Positions 14,253 through 27,043 of a DNA stretch of 64,000 nt are shown here, piece by piece. The notes beneath the pieces were generated by a model. It had not been told where the DNA came from. It searched no databases and worked only from the letters and a program-made list of their open reading frames with translations. The stretch covers positions 124,001 to 188,000 of the forward strand of contig NZ_JAMOHV010000005.1 in the NCBI RefSeq assembly GCF_024448505.1. Reading direction: 5' to 3'. Position numbers and translations under genes: made by a program. Source of the DNA: Stutzerimonas degradans (GTDB taxonomy: Bacteria; Pseudomonadota; Gammaproteobacteria; Pseudomonadales; Pseudomonadaceae). Every line of letters starts with the position of its first letter. Position 1 is the first letter of the stretch.

Positions 14253-15431
14253 ATGGAGAATAAATCAGCCGATTGGGATCCGAGATCCGAGGCGGTACTC
14301 AAGGACCAGTTGGCCACCTACGACGACATGCGCCGTCGCTGCCCGGTGGCAACCAGTCGTTACGGCTACACCTCGCTGTTCCGACACGCGGATGTCATGC
14401 ACGTATTGATGGACCACGAGACCTACAGCAACGCCGTCTCGCGTTTCCCCTCCGTGCCCAACGGCATGGACCCGCCGGAGCATACGGCGTACCGGCGGCT
14501 CATCGAGCCTTACTTCGAGCCGCAGCAGATGGAAGCCTTCGCGCCGGTGTGCCGGGAGGTTGCGGTACGGCTGGTGCAGGCCTTGCCGGAGCAGGCGGAT
14601 GTCGAGCTGATGGCGGACTTTGCGCAGATTTTCGCGTTGCAGATTCAGTGCGCCTGGCTGGGCTGGCCGGTGGAGCTGCACGAGCCGCTGCGCCTGTGGA
14701 CGCTGAAGAACCAGGCGGCGACGTTGGCCAGGGACGAAGCGGCGATGAGTGCGGTTGCGCTAGAATTCGACGGCTACATCAAGGATCTGCTCACGGCGCG
14801 CCGCAACGCCGGTAGCGCGGCGCCAGACGACGTGACCACCCGTCTGCTGCGCGATCAGGCCTTGGGCAGACCGCTGACCGACGATGAAATCGTCAGCATC
14901 CTGCGTAACTGGACGGTCGGCGAGCTGGGTACCATTGCCGCCTCGATCGGCATCCTCGTGCATTACCTCGCCGGCCATGCCGCGTTGCAGCAGCAGTTGC
15001 GCGAGCAGCCGGCGCTGCTGCCGGCCGCCATCGACGAGATACTGCGCATCCACGCGCCGCTCGTTATGAACCGGCGGGTCACCACCAGAGAGGTCACGCT
15101 GGGTGAGCGCACGTTGGCGGCCGGTACGCGTCTGGCGCTCATCTGGGCATCGGCCAATCGCGACGAAGCGGTGTTCGGCGATCCCGATGAGTTTCGTCTC
15201 GACCGCGAGCCGCAGCTGAATCTGCTGTATGGCGCCGGCATCCATGTCTGTCCCGGAGCCCCGCTTGCCAGGCTGGAGCTGCGCGTTGTGATGGAGGAGC
15301 TGCTGGGGCGCACCCGCCGAATGGCGCTGCTGGCGGATCAGCAACCGGTAAAGGCGTTCTTTCCCGCCAGCGGGTTTTCTTCGCTACCCCTGCATATCGA
15401 GAAGGCCGAGAACGCTACCCCGCACGGCTGA
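14253..15431 (+). CDS. Cytochrome P450
   Basis: The 392-residue soluble bacterial P450 (heme monooxygenase type) has an I-helix stretch WTVGELGTIAASIGI with the conserved Thr, an ExxR motif in AAIDEILRIHAP, and a heme-binding loop LLYGAGIHVCPGAPLARLEL whose Cys is the axial heme ligand. The loop starts LYG where most members have FG. I chose ATG 14253 because AGAGGAG is 5 bases upstream. No ferredoxin or reductase gene is nearby, so redox partners must come from elsewhere. The substrate is unknown, and regulation by the preceding MarR gene is likely. Confidence 0.92.
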   Translation: MENKSADWDPRSEAVLKDQLATYDDMRRRCPVATSRYGYTSLFRHADVMHVLMDHETYSNAVSRFPSVPNGMDPPEHTAYRRLIEPYFEPQQMEAFAPVCREVAVRLVQALPEQADVELMADFAQIFALQIQCAWLGWPVELHEPLRLWTLKNQAATLARDEAAMSAVALEFDGYIKDLLTARRNAGSAAPDDVTTRLLRDQALGRPLTDDEIVSILRNWTVGELGTIAASIGILVHYLAGHAALQQQLREQPALLPAAIDEILRIHAPLVMNRRVTTREVTLGERTLAAGTRLALIWASANRDEAVFGDPDEFRLDREPQLNLLYGAGIHVCPGAPLARLELRVVMEELLGRTRRMALLADQQPVKAFFPASGFSSLPLHIEKAENATPHG

Positions 15432-15479
15432 GCGACGAGCGCACCTCGCGCAGTGCCTGAGGTTGAAGTCCGAAAACAG

Positions 15480-15505
15480 AAACGCCCCGAGTAATCGGGG
15501 CGTTT
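15480..15505. terminator. Bidirectional terminator between P450 and nuoN
   Basis: The 11-bp arms AAACGCCCCGA (15480-15490) and TCGGGGCGTTT (15495-15505) enclose loop GTAA, with A-rich and T-rich flanks. It serves the convergent P450 gene and the end of the complex I operon. Confidence 0.88.
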
Positions 15506-15523
15506 CGTTATCTGGTGCGGTGC

Positions 15524-16993
15524 TCAGAGCGTAGCGAAGATCGCATGCTGAGCCAGTTCCAGCAGTGGCTGCGGGTAGACACCGAGGAGGAAGGCGAGGG
15601 CGGCGACGGCCAGCAGCATGATGCCACCGGCTTGTTGACCCCAGTTGAGCGGTGCGTCGTGACGGCGTATGCCGGGCTCGACCAGATACAGCGTCACCAT
15701 CACGCGCAGGTAGTAGTACAGGCCGATGGCGCTGCCGATGATCAAGCTGCCCAGCAACCACCACTGCTGCGATTGCACGCCAGCGGCGATCACGTAGAAC
15801 TTGCCGATGAAGCCCGCCGTCATCGGAATGCCAGCCAGCGACAGCATCATCACGGTGAGCACCGCAGTCAGGTACGGCCGGCGCCAGAACAGGCCGCGGT
15901 ACTCGTACAGGGCATCGGCGTCGCGGCCCTGGAATGGGCTGGACATCAGCGTGATCACACCGAAGGCACCGAGGCTGGTCAGCACGTAGGTCGCCAGGTA
16001 AACGCCGACTGCCTCGACAGCAAGGCCTTCGCTGGCGATCAGCGCCACCAGCAGGTAGCCGAAGTGGGCGATGGACGAATAACCGAGCAGGCGCTTGAGG
16101 TTGCTCTGATTCAGCGCCAGCAGGTTGCCGATCAGGATCGAGGCGATGGCGATCAGCGTCAGACCATCGTTCAGCCAGCCGCCACTGGTCGCTGGCGACA
16201 GCTGGTAGAGGCGCAGCAGCACAGCGAACACGGCGAGTTTGCTGGCAGTGGCGAGGAATGCGGAAACCGGTGCCGGAGCGCCCTCGTAGACATCCGGCGT
16301 CCACAGATGGAAGGGCACCAGCGAAAGCTTGAAGCCCAGCCCGACCAGCATCATGCCAATGCCGGCCTGCACCAGAACGGTCGACTGTTGCGCCGCCAGG
16401 CTGGCGCCAATGCCGGCGAAGCTCAGGCTACCGGACTCAGCGTACAGCAGCGCCATGCCGAACAGCAGGAACGCGCTGCCGGCGGCCGACAGCACCATGT
16501 ACTTGATTCCGGCTTCCAGCGAACGCTTGTTGAAGAAGGCGTAGGCGACCAGCCCGTAGACCGGCACCGAAAGCAGCTCCAGGCCGATGAACAGACCGGC
16601 CAGATGCTGGCTGGACACGAGCACCTGACCGCCGAGGGCCGACAGCACCATCAGCAGATAGAGTTCCTCGCGATTGCCTGGGAAGCCCTGGCCGCCCGGC
16701 TTCTCGCCCAGATAGGCATGCGCCAGGGTGACGCAGGCCAGCGTGGCCAGCAGCAGTAGCGCCATGTGGAAGTAGGCGAAGCGGTCCAGCTGCAGCAGCT
16801 GGGTAACCTCCAGCGGCGCTACCTGCAACGCTGGCGCAATCGATAGCAGCGCAAGAACCAACCCGGCTGCGGTCAGCATGTAGGTCAGGCCATGGTTGCG
16901 ACGCCACGCAATCGCCAGCATCACCACCACGGTGGTGGCACTGACGATGAGCAACGGCAGCAGGGCGATGAAGTGTTGTTGAGTGAATTCCAT
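15524..16993 (-). CDS. nuoN: NADH-quinone oxidoreductase subunit N
   Basis: This is a 489-residue antiporter-like membrane subunit of respiratory complex I with about 14 helices. It contains the proton-pathway region [29 protein letters not shown] and the [21 protein letters not shown] stretch, including the conserved Lys residues of TM7/TM8. I start it at ATG 16993 (MEFTQQHF), 7 bases after nuoM ends; the longer frame overlaps nuoM. It is the last gene of the nuoA-N operon and ends at a terminator. Confidence 0.96.
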   Translation of the reverse strand: MEFTQQHFIALLPLLIVSATTVVVMLAIAWRRNHGLTYMLTAAGLVLALLSIAPALQVAPLEVTQLLQLDRFAYFHMALLLLATLACVTLAHAYLGEKPGGQGFPGNREELYLLMVLSALGGQVLVSSQHLAGLFIGLELLSVPVYGLVAYAFFNKRSLEAGIKYMVLSAAGSAFLLFGMALLYAESGSLSFAGIGASLAAQQSTVLVQAGIGMMLVGLGFKLSLVPFHLWTPDVYEGAPAPVSAFLATASKLAVFAVLLRLYQLSPATSGGWLNDGLTLIAIASILIGNLLALNQSNLKRLLGYSSIAHFGYLLVALIASEGLAVEAVGVYLATYVLTSLGAFGVITLMSSPFQGRDADALYEYRGLFWRRPYLTAVLTVMMLSLAGIPMTAGFIGKFYVIAAGVQSQQWWLLGSLIIGSAIGLYYYLRVMVTLYLVEPGIRRHDAPLNWGQQAGGIMLLAVAALAFLLGVYPQPLLELAQHAIFATL

Positions 16994-17000
16994 AGCGCGA

Positions 17001-18530
17001 CTACCGGACCGAAGCGAGTTGGGAGAAAGCGGTACTGAACCACTGCTGTACGCCACTCATGGTGGCCAGCGAGGTGTCGAATACCGGCTGCGGATAGACC
17101 CCGAGCAGCACCAGCAGCGCCGCCAGCAGCAGAATCATGCCGACCTCGCGCGCGTCCAGCCCGCGCAGGCTGCCCTCGGCCTTGACCGGACCGAAATGCG
17201 CGCGATGGATCATCGCCAGCGAATACACCGAGGAGAGCACCAGACCGAAGGTGGCGATCACCACGATCCACGGCCACTGGCCGAAAGCACCGAACAGCAC
17301 CACGAACTCGCCGACGAAGTTGCCGGTACCGGGCAGGCCCAGCGAGGCGGCGGCGAAGAACAGGCTCAGCGCCGGCAGCCACGGCAGGCGCGACCACAGA
17401 CCGCCCATCTCACGCATGTCACGGGTATGCAGGCGCTCATAGAGCTGGCCACAGAGGATGAACAGCGCAGCAGCCGACAGGCCGTGGGCGATCATCAACA
17501 CCACCGCGCCCTGCAACGCCAGCTCGCTGCCCGAGTAGATGCCGATAAGCACGAACCCCATGTGCGAGATGCTGGAGTAGGCAACCAGACGCTTGATGTC
17601 GGTCTGGCCGAACGACAGCAGTGCACCGTAGAAGATGCCAATCAGGCCGAGCGTCATGGCGATCGGCGCGAAGTCCGCCGAAGCCTCGGGGAACAGCGGC
17701 AGGGCGAAGCGGATCATGCCGTAGGCGGCAGTTTTCAACAGGATGCCGGCCAGGTCCACGGAGCCTGCGGTCGGGGCCTGGGCGTGGGCAGCCGGCAACC
17801 AGGCGTGCAGCGGTACGATCGGGAACTTAACCGCGAAGGCGATGAAGAAGCCGAGCATCAGCAGGAACTCGATCTTCGGATCGAGCTCGGCGTCGAGCAG
17901 CAGGGCGTAATCGAAGGTCAGTACACCGGTGTTGTGGTAATTCACCAGCACCAGCCCGAGGATCGCCACCAGCATGATCAGGCCGCTGGCCTGGGTATAG
18001 ATGAAGAATTTGGTCGCCGCGTTGATCCGCGAACGCTTGCCTTCGGAGCTGTGACCCCAGAGCGCGATGAGGAAGTACATCGGCACCAGCATCATTTCCC
18101 AGAAGAAGAAGAACAGGAACAAGTCCAGCGAGAGGAACACGCCGACCACGCCGCCGAGGATCCACATCAGGTTGAGGTGGAAGAAACCGACGTGGCGCTG
18201 GATCTCCTTCCACGAGCAGAGCACCGACAGCACACCGAGCAGGCCGGTGAGCAGCACCATCAGCAACGACAGACCATCGAGTGCCAGGTGCAGGTTGATG
18301 CCAAAGCGCTCGATCCAGACGTGCTTGAACTCCAGCGCCCAGGTCGAGCCGGCTTCAGGCGTCGGCGCCAGGCTGTAATCGCCGTTGCTCCAGAGCCAGA
18401 GGCCCAGACCGAACAGCAGCGTCATGGTGAACAGGGCGATCCAGCGTGGCAGGGTTTGGTCGAAGCGTTCGACCAGCCAGCAGAGCAAGCCGCCGATGAA
18501 GGGAATCAGGATTAGCCAGGGCAGAATCAC
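17001..18530 (-). CDS. nuoM: NADH-quinone oxidoreductase subunit M
   Basis: The 509-residue antiporter-like proton-pumping subunit shows the family core [21 protein letters not shown] with the conserved Glu of TM5, [37 protein letters not shown], and the [27 protein letters not shown] region. It lies 21 bases downstream of nuoL in the same operon. Length and sequence are typical. Confidence 0.97.
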   Translation of the reverse strand: MILPWLILIPFIGGLLCWLVERFDQTLPRWIALFTMTLLFGLGLWLWSNGDYSLAPTPEAGSTWALEFKHVWIERFGINLHLALDGLSLLMVLLTGLLGVLSVLCSWKEIQRHVGFFHLNLMWILGGVVGVFLSLDLFLFFFFWEMMLVPMYFLIALWGHSSEGKRSRINAATKFFIYTQASGLIMLVAILGLVLVNYHNTGVLTFDYALLLDAELDPKIEFLLMLGFFIAFAVKFPIVPLHAWLPAAHAQAPTAGSVDLAGILLKTAAYGMIRFALPLFPEASADFAPIAMTLGLIGIFYGALLSFGQTDIKRLVAYSSISHMGFVLIGIYSGSELALQGAVVLMIAHGLSAAALFILCGQLYERLHTRDMREMGGLWSRLPWLPALSLFFAAASLGLPGTGNFVGEFVVLFGAFGQWPWIVVIATFGLVLSSVYSLAMIHRAHFGPVKAEGSLRGLDAREVGMILLLAALLVLLGVYPQPVFDTSLATMSGVQQWFSTAFSQLASVR

Positions 18531-18551
18531 GATTTCGAGTCCTTGGGCAAT

Positions 18552-20396
18552 TCAGAGCAGGATGATGCCGAGCAGCAGCACGGCTCCGCCGACGATGGAC
18601 AGGGCATACCAGCGCAACTGGCCGGTTTCGCTGCGGCTCAGGGCGGCGTGGCTGCCACGGGCGGTGCGCGGCACCAGACCGATGGTGGCGTCGATGGGGT
18701 CACGGGCGAGCAGGCGGCACAGCCACAGATAGGGCTGCACGAAAAGCTTGTCGTAGATCCAGTCGAAGCCCCACGCGGCGAACCACCAGGTGCTCAGCAG
18801 GCGTCCGGGTGCGCTTTGGGCGATGGACGTGACCAGCCCGCGCTTGCCGAGGAACAGTGCTGCGGCGAGCAGGATGCCGGCGATTGCAACGGCGCCGGAC
18901 ACCAGCTCCAGGCTGTGCTTGGCCTCGCCACCGGCATGGCCGAGGCTCTCAGGCAGCACGCCGGCCAGCGGCGGGGTGATCAGCGCGCCGACCACCGTGG
19001 AAAGCACGATCAGCACCGCCAGCGGCAGGTTGTGGGCGAGGCCGCTTCCGGCATGCGCCTCGGTCTGCGGCTTGCCGTGGAAGGCAATGAAGATCAGTCG
19101 GAAGGTATACAGCGAAGTCAGGAAAGCGCCTGCCAGACCGGCATAGAGCAGCCCGTTGTGTCCGCTGGCAAATGCTTCCCAGAGGATTTCGTCCTTGGAG
19201 TAGAAGCCCGCGGTGATCAGCGGCAGCGCGGCCAGCGCGGCGCCGCCGACGATGAAACTGGCGTAGGCCAGCGGCAGCTTCTTCCACAGGCCACCCATGC
19301 GAAAGATGTTCTGCTCGTGGTGGCAGGCGTGGATAACCGAGCCGGACGCGAGGAACAGCAGAGCCTTGAAGAAGGCGTGCGTCATCAGGTGGAAGATCGC
19401 TGCGTCCCACGCACCAACGCCGAGGGCAAGGAACATGTAGCCGATCTGGCTCATGGTCGAGTAGGCCAGGATGCGCTTGATGTCGGTCTGCACCAGTGCG
19501 GCGAAGCCGGCCAGCACCAGCGTCACGCCGCCGACGATGCCGACCAGCTCGTGCACGTCGGGCGCCAGCAGGAACAGGCCATGGGTACGGGCGATCAGGT
19601 AGACACCGGCGGTGACCATGGTGGCAGCGTGGATCAGCGCGGACACCGGCGTCGGGCCCGCCATCGCATCTGCCAGCCAGGTCTGCAGCGGCAGTTGTGC
19701 CGACTTGCCCACTGCGCCGCCAAGCAGCGCCAGGGTGGCCAGGGTGATCCACAGATCGCCCTCGGCGAACTTCTGCGGCGCCAGCGTCAGCAGGTCCTGG
19801 ATGTTCAGCGTGCCGAGCTGGACGAACAGGATGAACAGGCCGAAGGCCATCAGCACGTCGCCCACGCGGGTGACGATGAAGGCCTTGAGCGCCGCGTTGC
19901 CGTTCTTGCGCTCCTTGAAGTAGAAGCCGATCAGCAGGTAGGAGCACAACCCCACGCCTTCCCAGCCGAAGTACAGCAGCAGCAGGTTGTCGCCCAACAC
20001 CAGCAGCAGCATGCTGAAGATGAACAGGTTGGTGTAGGCGAAGAAGCGCGAGTAGCCCTCTTCACCCCGCATGTACCAGCTGGCGAACAGGTGGATCAGG
20101 AAGCCCACGCCCGTGACTACGCCGAGCATGGTCAGCGACAGGCCGTCCAGATGCAGGCCGAAGGATGCCTGCAGGTTGGCGACGTCCAGCCACTGCCATA
20201 GCTGCAGGGTGAAGACCCCCTCGGCCGGCGGCGTGGTGTTGAACTGCCAGATGATCCAGGCGCTGGTCAGCGCGCTGAGCCCCACCGAGCCGACGCCGAT
20301 GGTCGCAGCAAGGTTCTCGGAAATCCGTCCGCGGGAAAAAGCGAGCAGGAAGTAGCCGAGCAGCGGAAAAACGAAGGTCAGGAATAGAAGATTCAT
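18552..20396 (-). CDS. nuoL: NADH-quinone oxidoreductase subunit L
   Basis: The 614-residue largest antiporter-like subunit carries the lateral helix that ties the membrane arm together. Core motifs include [62 protein letters not shown] and [24 protein letters not shown] long C-terminal extension ends in a final membrane helix, [13 protein letters not shown]. Its start overlaps the nuoK stop by 4 bases, giving coupled translation. Confidence 0.97.
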   Translation of the reverse strand: MNLLFLTFVFPLLGYFLLAFSRGRISENLAATIGVGSVGLSALTSAWIIWQFNTTPPAEGVFTLQLWQWLDVANLQASFGLHLDGLSLTMLGVVTGVGFLIHLFASWYMRGEEGYSRFFAYTNLFIFSMLLLVLGDNLLLLYFGWEGVGLCSYLLIGFYFKERKNGNAALKAFIVTRVGDVLMAFGLFILFVQLGTLNIQDLLTLAPQKFAEGDLWITLATLALLGGAVGKSAQLPLQTWLADAMAGPTPVSALIHAATMVTAGVYLIARTHGLFLLAPDVHELVGIVGGVTLVLAGFAALVQTDIKRILAYSTMSQIGYMFLALGVGAWDAAIFHLMTHAFFKALLFLASGSVIHACHHEQNIFRMGGLWKKLPLAYASFIVGGAALAALPLITAGFYSKDEILWEAFASGHNGLLYAGLAGAFLTSLYTFRLIFIAFHGKPQTEAHAGSGLAHNLPLAVLIVLSTVVGALITPPLAGVLPESLGHAGGEAKHSLELVSGAVAIAGILLAAALFLGKRGLVTSIAQSAPGRLLSTWWFAAWGFDWIYDKLFVQPYLWLCRLLARDPIDATIGLVPRTARGSHAALSRSETGQLRWYALSIVGGAVLLLGIILL

Positions 20397-20701
20397 CCGT
20401 GCATCTCGCTTGCGGCATCGACATCGAGGGTATTGAAGCGGCGGTATAGCTGCAGCAGGATCGCCAGGCCGATGGCGGCTTCAGCCGCCGCCAGGGTGAT
20501 CACCAGAATGAACATGATCTGCCCGTCCGCCTGTGCCCAGCGGCTACCGGCGACGACGAAGGCCAGGCCCGCAGCGTTCATCATGATTTCCAGGCTCATC
20601 AGCATGAACAGGATGTTGCGCCGAACCATCAGACCGACCAGCCCGAGGCAGAAGAGGATCGCGGCGACTGCCAGCCCGTGTTCGAGAGGAATGCTTTGCA
20701 T
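20393..20701 (-). CDS. nuoK: NADH-quinone oxidoreductase subunit K
   Basis: The 102-residue three-helix membrane subunit contains the conserved buried Glu in [15 protein letters not shown] and the second in [20 protein letters not shown]. Length is standard. It starts 3 bases after nuoJ ends. Confidence 0.97.
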   Translation of the reverse strand: MQSIPLEHGLAVAAILFCLGLVGLMVRRNILFMLMSLEIMMNAAGLAFVVAGSRWAQADGQIMFILVITLAAAEAAIGLAILLQLYRRFNTLDVDAASEMHG

Positions 20702-20704
20702 GAA

Positions 20705-21205
20705 TTACTCCTTCGCCTCATGGCGGCCCAGGTGGTAGGCCGCGATCAGCGCCGCGAGCAGCAGCAGCGAGGCCAGTTCGACCGCCAGCAGGTAGGGCCC
20801 GAACAGCGATACGCCGACTTCCTTGGGACCAACGCTGGTGAGCGCCAGCGGTGCATTGCTCGGTTCGGCGAACAGCGCCCAAAGCAGTTGCAGCAGCAGC
20901 ACACCGGCCAGCAGCGACGGGCCGATCCAGATCCGTGGTGTCAGCCAGGCTCGCTCCTGCTGGGCAATGGCCGGGCCGAGGTTGAGCATCATCACCACGA
21001 AGACGAACAGCACCATGATCGCGCCGGCGTAGACGATGATTTCCAGCGCACCGGCAAACGGCGCGCCGAGACTGAAGAAGCACATGGCGACCGCCAGCAG
21101 CGAGACGACCAGGTAGAGCAGGGCGTGAACCGGATTCGTGCCGGTGACCACCCGCAGGGTGGACACCACCGCTACACCGGCGGAGAAGTAGAACGCGAAG
21201 TCCAT
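20705..21205 (-). CDS. nuoJ: NADH-quinone oxidoreductase subunit J
   Basis: The 166-residue five-helix membrane subunit contains the NPVHALLYLVVSLLAVA and EIIVYAGAIMVLFVFVVMML stretches typical of NuoJ near the quinone/proton E-channel. It is preceded by a 78-base gap after nuoI, the longest in the distal part of the operon, in which I see no promoter. Confidence 0.96.
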   Translation of the reverse strand: MDFAFYFSAGVAVVSTLRVVTGTNPVHALLYLVVSLLAVAMCFFSLGAPFAGALEIIVYAGAIMVLFVFVVMMLNLGPAIAQQERAWLTPRIWIGPSLLAGVLLLQLLWALFAEPSNAPLALTSVGPKEVGVSLFGPYLLAVELASLLLLAALIAAYHLGRHEAKE

Positions 21206-21283
21206 GACGTCAGGTCCTCGAAACTGTGGCGTCGCTCGCCCATGAGGCGAGCGGGCGGAAGGAGCGGGGGCGCGGCGATACGG

Positions 21284-21832
<549 letters not shown>

Positions 21833-21843
21833 GAATTTTCTCC

Positions 21844-22836
21844 TTACTGCGCGGCCAGCACGAGCGCGCCGGTCACCAGCAGGTTGAGCAGCGTCAGCGG
21901 CAGGCAAAACTTCCAGCCGAAAGCCATTACCTGGTCGTAGCGTGGCCGGGGCAGGGACGCTCGCAGCAGGATGAAGAGCATGATGAAGAAGCCGGTCTTG
22001 AGCGCGAACCAGAAGAACGACAGCCACGGCAGGGTATCGAGGAACGGACCGTGCCAGCCGCCGAAGAACAGCGTGGTCAGCAGCGCCGAGATGGTCACGA
22101 TGCCGATGTACTCACCGACGAAGAACATGCCCCATTTCATGCCGGCATATTCGACGTGATAGCCGTCGGCCAATTCCTGCTCGGCTTCTGGCTGGTCGAA
22201 CGGGTGACGGTGGGTGACCGCGACACCGGCGATGAAGAAGGTCGCGAAGCCGAGAATCTGCGGGATGACGAACCAGAGGTTCTGCTGCTGGTACTCGACG
22301 ATGTCGCGCATGTTGAACGAGCCGACCTGGGCGACGATGCCCATCAGCGACAGGCCCAAGAACACTTCGTAGGACACCGTCTGTGCCGAAGCGCGCAGGG
22401 CGCCGAGCAGGGCGAACTTGTTGTTGCTGGCCCAGCCGGCGAACAGCACCGCATAGACGGTGAGGCCCGCCATCGCGAAGAAGAACAGCAGGCCGATGTT
22501 CAGGTCGGCCACACCCCAGGTTGGTGTCACTGGCACGATGGCGAAGGCGATCAGCAGCGAGCCCATCGCCACCACTGGCGCCAGGGTGAAGATCGGCTTG
22601 TCGACGAAGGGCGGTGTCCAGTCCTCCTTGAAGAACATCTTCAGCATGTCGGCGGCGAGCTGGAACAGGCCGTAGGGGCCGACCCGGTTCGGACCGTAGC
22701 GATCCTGCCAGAGACCGAGCAGACGGCGCTCGACGAAGCTCAGCAGCGCACCGGCCACCACCACCACCAGCATGATGACGAGGGACTTGAGCACCTGGAT
22801 GATCACGTCGATGATTTCGGGAGTCAGCCAGCTCAT
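21844..22836 (-). CDS. nuoH: NADH-quinone oxidoreductase subunit H
   Basis: The 330-residue eight-helix subunit contributes to the quinone chamber. Hallmarks are [38 protein letters not shown], and the acidic loop [29 protein letters not shown]. It overlaps the nuoG stop by 4 bases. Confidence 0.97.
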   Translation of the reverse strand: MSWLTPEIIDVIIQVLKSLVIMLVVVVAGALLSFVERRLLGLWQDRYGPNRVGPYGLFQLAADMLKMFFKEDWTPPFVDKPIFTLAPVVAMGSLLIAFAIVPVTPTWGVADLNIGLLFFFAMAGLTVYAVLFAGWASNNKFALLGALRASAQTVSYEVFLGLSLMGIVAQVGSFNMRDIVEYQQQNLWFVIPQILGFATFFIAGVAVTHRHPFDQPEAEQELADGYHVEYAGMKWGMFFVGEYIGIVTISALLTTLFFGGWHGPFLDTLPWLSFFWFALKTGFFIMLFILLRASLPRPRYDQVMAFGWKFCLPLTLLNLLVTGALVLAAQ

Positions 22837-25562
22837 TGCGCAGCCTCCTGCAGATTGCTGACGATCGCGCCCGCGAACGCTGCCGGCACGCCGGGCAGGC
22901 CGACCGGCAGCCCGACCAGCCCGACCGCCAGGTCTTCAACGATACGCAGCGGCAGGTGCAGCTCATGTCCGTTCACCAGCAGGGCCAAGCGCACACCGTC
23001 GTTGACGCCCAGACGTGCGGCTTCGGCTTCGTTCAGTGCCACATACGGTTGCGGAATACGCGTCTGGATCGGCGCGGCCAGTGACGAGGTTTCGTCGCTG
23101 CCGAACAGGTGATACAGCGGCACGGCCTGCCAATGCCCCGGTTGCGGAGCGAAGGCTGCGGTCGGCGCGAACCAGGGCAGCGTGGCGCCGCGCGATTCGA
23201 GCAGGCGTACGCCCGGATCGCCGGCGCGCAGATGGCCGCCGACCTCGTCCTGAAACTTGTTCCAGGCCTGCGGCGAGTTCCATCCCGGCGACCAGGCGAA
23301 CGGGATTTGCTGACGTGCTTCGGCCGAGCCGGAATAGCCTTCCATGGAGAAGGCGAACGGCGAGTCGATGTCTTGTGGCTGGCGCGGCTCGTGCACGCTG
23401 ATGTCGGCACGCATCGCCGTGCGACCGCTGTAGCGAAGGGGCTCGCGGGCCATTTTCAGACCCTTGATGCGAAATTCGGCCTTCGGCGCCGCATCACGAA
23501 TCGCGGCCAGCAGTGGATGGCTGGAGGCACAGGCTTCGGTCGCCTGATCGAGGCGGGTCCAGTCCACCGGGCGATGCTCGCGGGTCGACTGCAGTGCATG
23601 CAGCCAGCGCCAGCCTTCGCGGATCAGGATGCTGCTGTCGTAGTAGCTCGGCTCGAACACCTGGAAGAAACGCTGGGCGCGGCCTTCCTGGCTGACCAGG
23701 GTGCCGTCGCCCTCGGCGAAACTGGCGACCGGGAGCAACAGATCGGCGCGCGCGGCGGTCTCGGTATGCTGGTGGTCGGCGACGATCAGCACGTGCGCGG
23801 CATCCAGCGCGGCGTCCACCTCGGCGCGTGCGGCGCGGCGGTACAGATCATTTTCCAGCACCAGCACGGCATCGGCCTGGCCACTACGAAGCGCCTGCAG
23901 CGCGGCGTCCACCGACTTGTCGGCGCGCTCGTCGGCCAGCAGCAGGGCCATGCCCAGGCTGTTGGCTTCGGCAGCCACCAGGCTGATCGAGGCGTTCTTC
24001 TCGCGGTTCTTCAGCGCCTGGGCGATGTTCGCTGCGGCCTTGAGCACGGCTTCGGAGCCGAGCGACGCGCCGGAGACGATCAGCGGGCGCTTGCCTGCGA
24101 GCAGGGCGTCGGCAATGCGTTGCGCCAGTTGCACCGCGTCGGCTTCCAGGCCGGTAACCGCTGGTGCGCTGGGGTCGATGGCGTGTGCGACGGCGAAGCC
24201 CAGTCGGGCCAGGTCGTCGGGCGCGGCCTGTACGCTTTCGGCCGCCACATCGTCCAGGCGGGTTTCGCTCACGCAGGCGATGAACAGCGGGCTCAGCGCG
24301 CGCTGGGCAACGTTCTGCACGGCGGCCTGATGCCACCCGGGAATCTTCGCCGCGGCGGCGATTTCGGTGGCCTTGCCCTTGACGGCTTGGCGCAGTGACA
24401 GCGCCAGACGCGGAGCAGTCTGGGTCAGGTCCTCGCCGAGGATGAAGACGGCGTCGTGTTCTTCGATCTCGCGCATCGACGGCGTTGGCAGCGGGCCGTT
24501 CTGCAACAGCTCACGGATCAGTTGCAGGTTGTGCAGTTCCTGGGCGGCGATGCCGGAATAGAAGTTGTCCGCGCCGACCAGTTCGCGTAGCGCATGGTTG
24601 CTTTCCAGGCTGGCGCGCGGCGAGCCGATGCCGATCAGCCGACGACCGGCAAGCAGCGCGGCGGCCTTGTCCAGTGCGGCGTCGACGCCCAGTTGGGCCT
24701 GTCCGGCGCGCAGCAGCGGCTGGCGCGGACGATCCTTGCGGTTCACGTAGCCGTAGCCGAAGCGGCCGCGATCGCAGAGGAAATAGTGGTTCACCGCACC
24801 GTTGAAGCGGTTCTCGATGCGGCGGATCTCGCCATAGCGCTCGCCGGGGCTGATGTTGCAACCGGCCGAGCACTGCTGGCAGATGCTCGGGGCGAACTGC
24901 ATGTCCCACTTGCGGTTGTAGCGTTCGGAGTGGGTCTTGTCGGTGAACACGCCGGTCGGGCAGACCTCGACCAGGTTGCCGGAGAACTCGCTCTCGAGCA
25001 CGCCGTCCTCGACGCGACCGAAATAGACGTTGTCATGCGCGCCGAACACGCCAAGGTCTTCACCGCCGGCATAGTCCTTGTAGTAGCGCACGCAGCGATA
25101 GCAGGCGATGCAACGATTCATCTCGTGGGCGATGAACGGGCCGAGTTCCTGGTTCTGGTGGGTGCGCTTGGTGAAGCGGTAGCGGCGCTTGTTATGGCCG
25201 GTCATCACCGTCATGTCTTGCAGATGGCAGTGACCGCCTTCCTCGCACACCGGGCAGTCGTGCGGGTGGTTAATCATCAGCCACTCCACCACGCTGGCGC
25301 GGAAGGCTTTGGCTTCCTCGTCGTCGATGGAGATCCAGGTCTTGTCGGTGGCCGGGGTCATGCAGGACATGACCAGGCGACCGCGGGTATCGTTTTCGTC
25401 GCTGTACTGCTTGACCGCGCATTGGCGGCAGGCACCGACGCTGCCCAGCGCCGGGTGCCAGCAGAAGTAGGGAATGTCGAGTCCGAGGGACAGACAGGCC
25501 TGCAACAGGTTGTCCGCACCGTCGACCTCGTAGGCTTTGCCGTCTACGTGGATCGTGGCCAT
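22833..25562 (-). CDS. nuoG: NADH-quinone oxidoreductase subunit G (iron-sulfur/molybdopterin-like)
   Basis: The 909-residue largest peripheral subunit holds several clusters. These are a [2Fe-2S] site ([20 protein letters not shown]), the His-coordinated [4Fe-4S] site ([18 protein letters not shown]), the [11 protein letters not shown]...CPTGVF site, and an extra N7-type motif CQQCSAGCN followed by a fourth Cys. N7 motifs occur in E. coli-type NuoG. The rest is a molybdopterin-oxidoreductase-like fold without cofactor function. It starts at ATG 25562, after a 128-base spacer from nuoF. Confidence 0.96.
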   Translation of the reverse strand: MATIHVDGKAYEVDGADNLLQACLSLGLDIPYFCWHPALGSVGACRQCAVKQYSDENDTRGRLVMSCMTPATDKTWISIDDEEAKAFRASVVEWLMINHPHDCPVCEEGGHCHLQDMTVMTGHNKRRYRFTKRTHQNQELGPFIAHEMNRCIACYRCVRYYKDYAGGEDLGVFGAHDNVYFGRVEDGVLESEFSGNLVEVCPTGVFTDKTHSERYNRKWDMQFAPSICQQCSAGCNISPGERYGEIRRIENRFNGAVNHYFLCDRGRFGYGYVNRKDRPRQPLLRAGQAQLGVDAALDKAAALLAGRRLIGIGSPRASLESNHALRELVGADNFYSGIAAQELHNLQLIRELLQNGPLPTPSMREIEEHDAVFILGEDLTQTAPRLALSLRQAVKGKATEIAAAAKIPGWHQAAVQNVAQRALSPLFIACVSETRLDDVAAESVQAAPDDLARLGFAVAHAIDPSAPAVTGLEADAVQLAQRIADALLAGKRPLIVSGASLGSEAVLKAAANIAQALKNREKNASISLVAAEANSLGMALLLADERADKSVDAALQALRSGQADAVLVLENDLYRRAARAEVDAALDAAHVLIVADHQHTETAARADLLLPVASFAEGDGTLVSQEGRAQRFFQVFEPSYYDSSILIREGWRWLHALQSTREHRPVDWTRLDQATEACASSHPLLAAIRDAAPKAEFRIKGLKMAREPLRYSGRTAMRADISVHEPRQPQDIDSPFAFSMEGYSGSAEARQQIPFAWSPGWNSPQAWNKFQDEVGGHLRAGDPGVRLLESRGATLPWFAPTAAFAPQPGHWQAVPLYHLFGSDETSSLAAPIQTRIPQPYVALNEAEAARLGVNDGVRLALLVNGHELHLPLRIVEDLAVGLVGLPVGLPGVPAAFAGAIVSNLQEAAQ

Positions 25563-25690
25563 TTCTAGGTCTTCTCATCCGCTTGCGCGGGTCAGGCTAA
25601 TAGGAAATCTGCTTCTGAGGCGGAGCGCTGAGGCTGACGGGCTGAATGCGCCTCGCGTCGAGCCTTTCGCGCTCTGCGTCGTTCAATTCT
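25563..25690 (-). other. nuoF-nuoG spacer without gene
   Basis: This is the longest gap inside the complex I operon, 128 bases. I see no gene, no clear terminator and no convincing promoter in it. Confidence 0.5.
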
Positions 25691-27043
25691 CTATGCCGGC
25701 TGCATAGGCGCCTTCGCCTCTTGCGCGACGCCTGCCTCGAACTCATGTCGGAAATATTTCACCGCGCTGCCTAACGGCTCCACCGCGCCCGGCGCGTGGG
25801 CGCAGAAGGTGCGGCCCGGTCCGAGGAAGTCGACCAGTTGCAGCAGCGTATCGATGTCCTGGCGGCTCCCCTGACCGCGTTCGAGCGCACGCAGGATCTT
25901 CACGCTCCACGGAAGGCCGTCGCGGCATGGCGTGCACCAGCCGCAAGATTCGCGGGCGAAGAACTCTTCCATGTTGCGCAGCAGCGAGACCATGTTGATG
26001 GTGTCGTCCACCGCCAGCGCCAGCCCGGTGCCCATCCGCGTACCGACCTTGGCGATGCCGCCGGCATACATCTGCGCCTCGAGATGCTCGGGCAGCAGGA
26101 AGCCGGTGCCTGCGCCGCCGGGCTGCCAGCACTTGAGGCGGTAGCCGTCGCGCATGCCGCCGGCGTAGTCCTCGAACAGCTCGCGGGCGCTGATGCCAAA
26201 GGGCAGCTCCCAGATGCCGGGGTGCTTGACCTTGCCGGAGAAGCCCATGAGCTTGCTGCCCATGTCTTCGCTGCCCGGCCGCGCCAGGCCTTTATACCAG
26301 TCCACGCCGTTGCCGATGATCGCCGGCACGTTGCACAGCGTTTCGACGTTGTTCACGCAGGTCGGCTTGCCCCAGACGCCGACGGCGGCAGGGAAGGGCG
26401 GTTTGGCGCGCGGGTTGGCGCGGCGGCCTTCGAGGGAGTTGATCAATGCGGTTTCTTCACCGCAGATGTAGCGTCCGGCACCGGTGTGTACGAACAGCTC
26501 GAAATCGAAGCCGGAACCGAGGATGTTCTTGCCGAGCAGGCCGGCGGCCTTGGCTTCCTCGATGGCGCGGTTGAGGTTGTGCGCCGCATCGACGTATTCG
26601 CCGCGCAGGAAGATGTAACCGCGATAGGCCTTGAGCGCCCGGGCGCTGATCAGCATGCCCTCGACCAGAAGGTGCGGCAGCTGCTCCATGAGCAAGCGGT
26701 CCTTCCAGGTATTGGGTTCCATCTCGTCGGCATTGCACAGCAGGTAGCGGATGTTCTGCGCTTCGTCTGCTGGCATCAGGCCCCACTTGACGCCGGTGGG
26801 GAAGCCGGCGCCGCCGCGACCCTTGAGTCCGGAATCCTTTACCGTCTGCACGATGTCGACCTGGGCCATTTCGGCCAGCGCCTTGCGCGCGGCAGCGTAG
26901 CCGTTTTTCTGCTGGTATTCGTCGAGCCAGACCGGCTGACCGTCGTCGCGCAGGCGCCAGGTCAGCGGGTGGGTTTCCTCGTTGCGCGCCACGCGGTTGG
27001 CCGGGCCGAGGGAGGCGAGCATTTTCGTCGTGCTGCGCGTCAT
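25691..27043 (-). CDS. nuoF: NADH-quinone oxidoreductase subunit F (NADH/FMN)
   Basis: The 450-residue subunit binds NADH, FMN and cluster N3, the electron entry point of complex I. It shows the NADH/FMN loops [14 protein letters not shown] and [20 protein letters not shown], and the cluster motif [12 protein letters not shown] with the later Cys in [15 protein letters not shown]. It overlaps nuoE by 4 bases. Confidence 0.97.
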   Translation of the reverse strand: MTRSTTKMLASLGPANRVARNEETHPLTWRLRDDGQPVWLDEYQQKNGYAAARKALAEMAQVDIVQTVKDSGLKGRGGAGFPTGVKWGLMPADEAQNIRYLLCNADEMEPNTWKDRLLMEQLPHLLVEGMLISARALKAYRGYIFLRGEYVDAAHNLNRAIEEAKAAGLLGKNILGSGFDFELFVHTGAGRYICGEETALINSLEGRRANPRAKPPFPAAVGVWGKPTCVNNVETLCNVPAIIGNGVDWYKGLARPGSEDMGSKLMGFSGKVKHPGIWELPFGISARELFEDYAGGMRDGYRLKCWQPGGAGTGFLLPEHLEAQMYAGGIAKVGTRMGTGLALAVDDTINMVSLLRNMEEFFARESCGWCTPCRDGLPWSVKILRALERGQGSRQDIDTLLQLVDFLGPGRTFCAHAPGAVEPLGSAVKYFRHEFEAGVAQEAKAPMQPA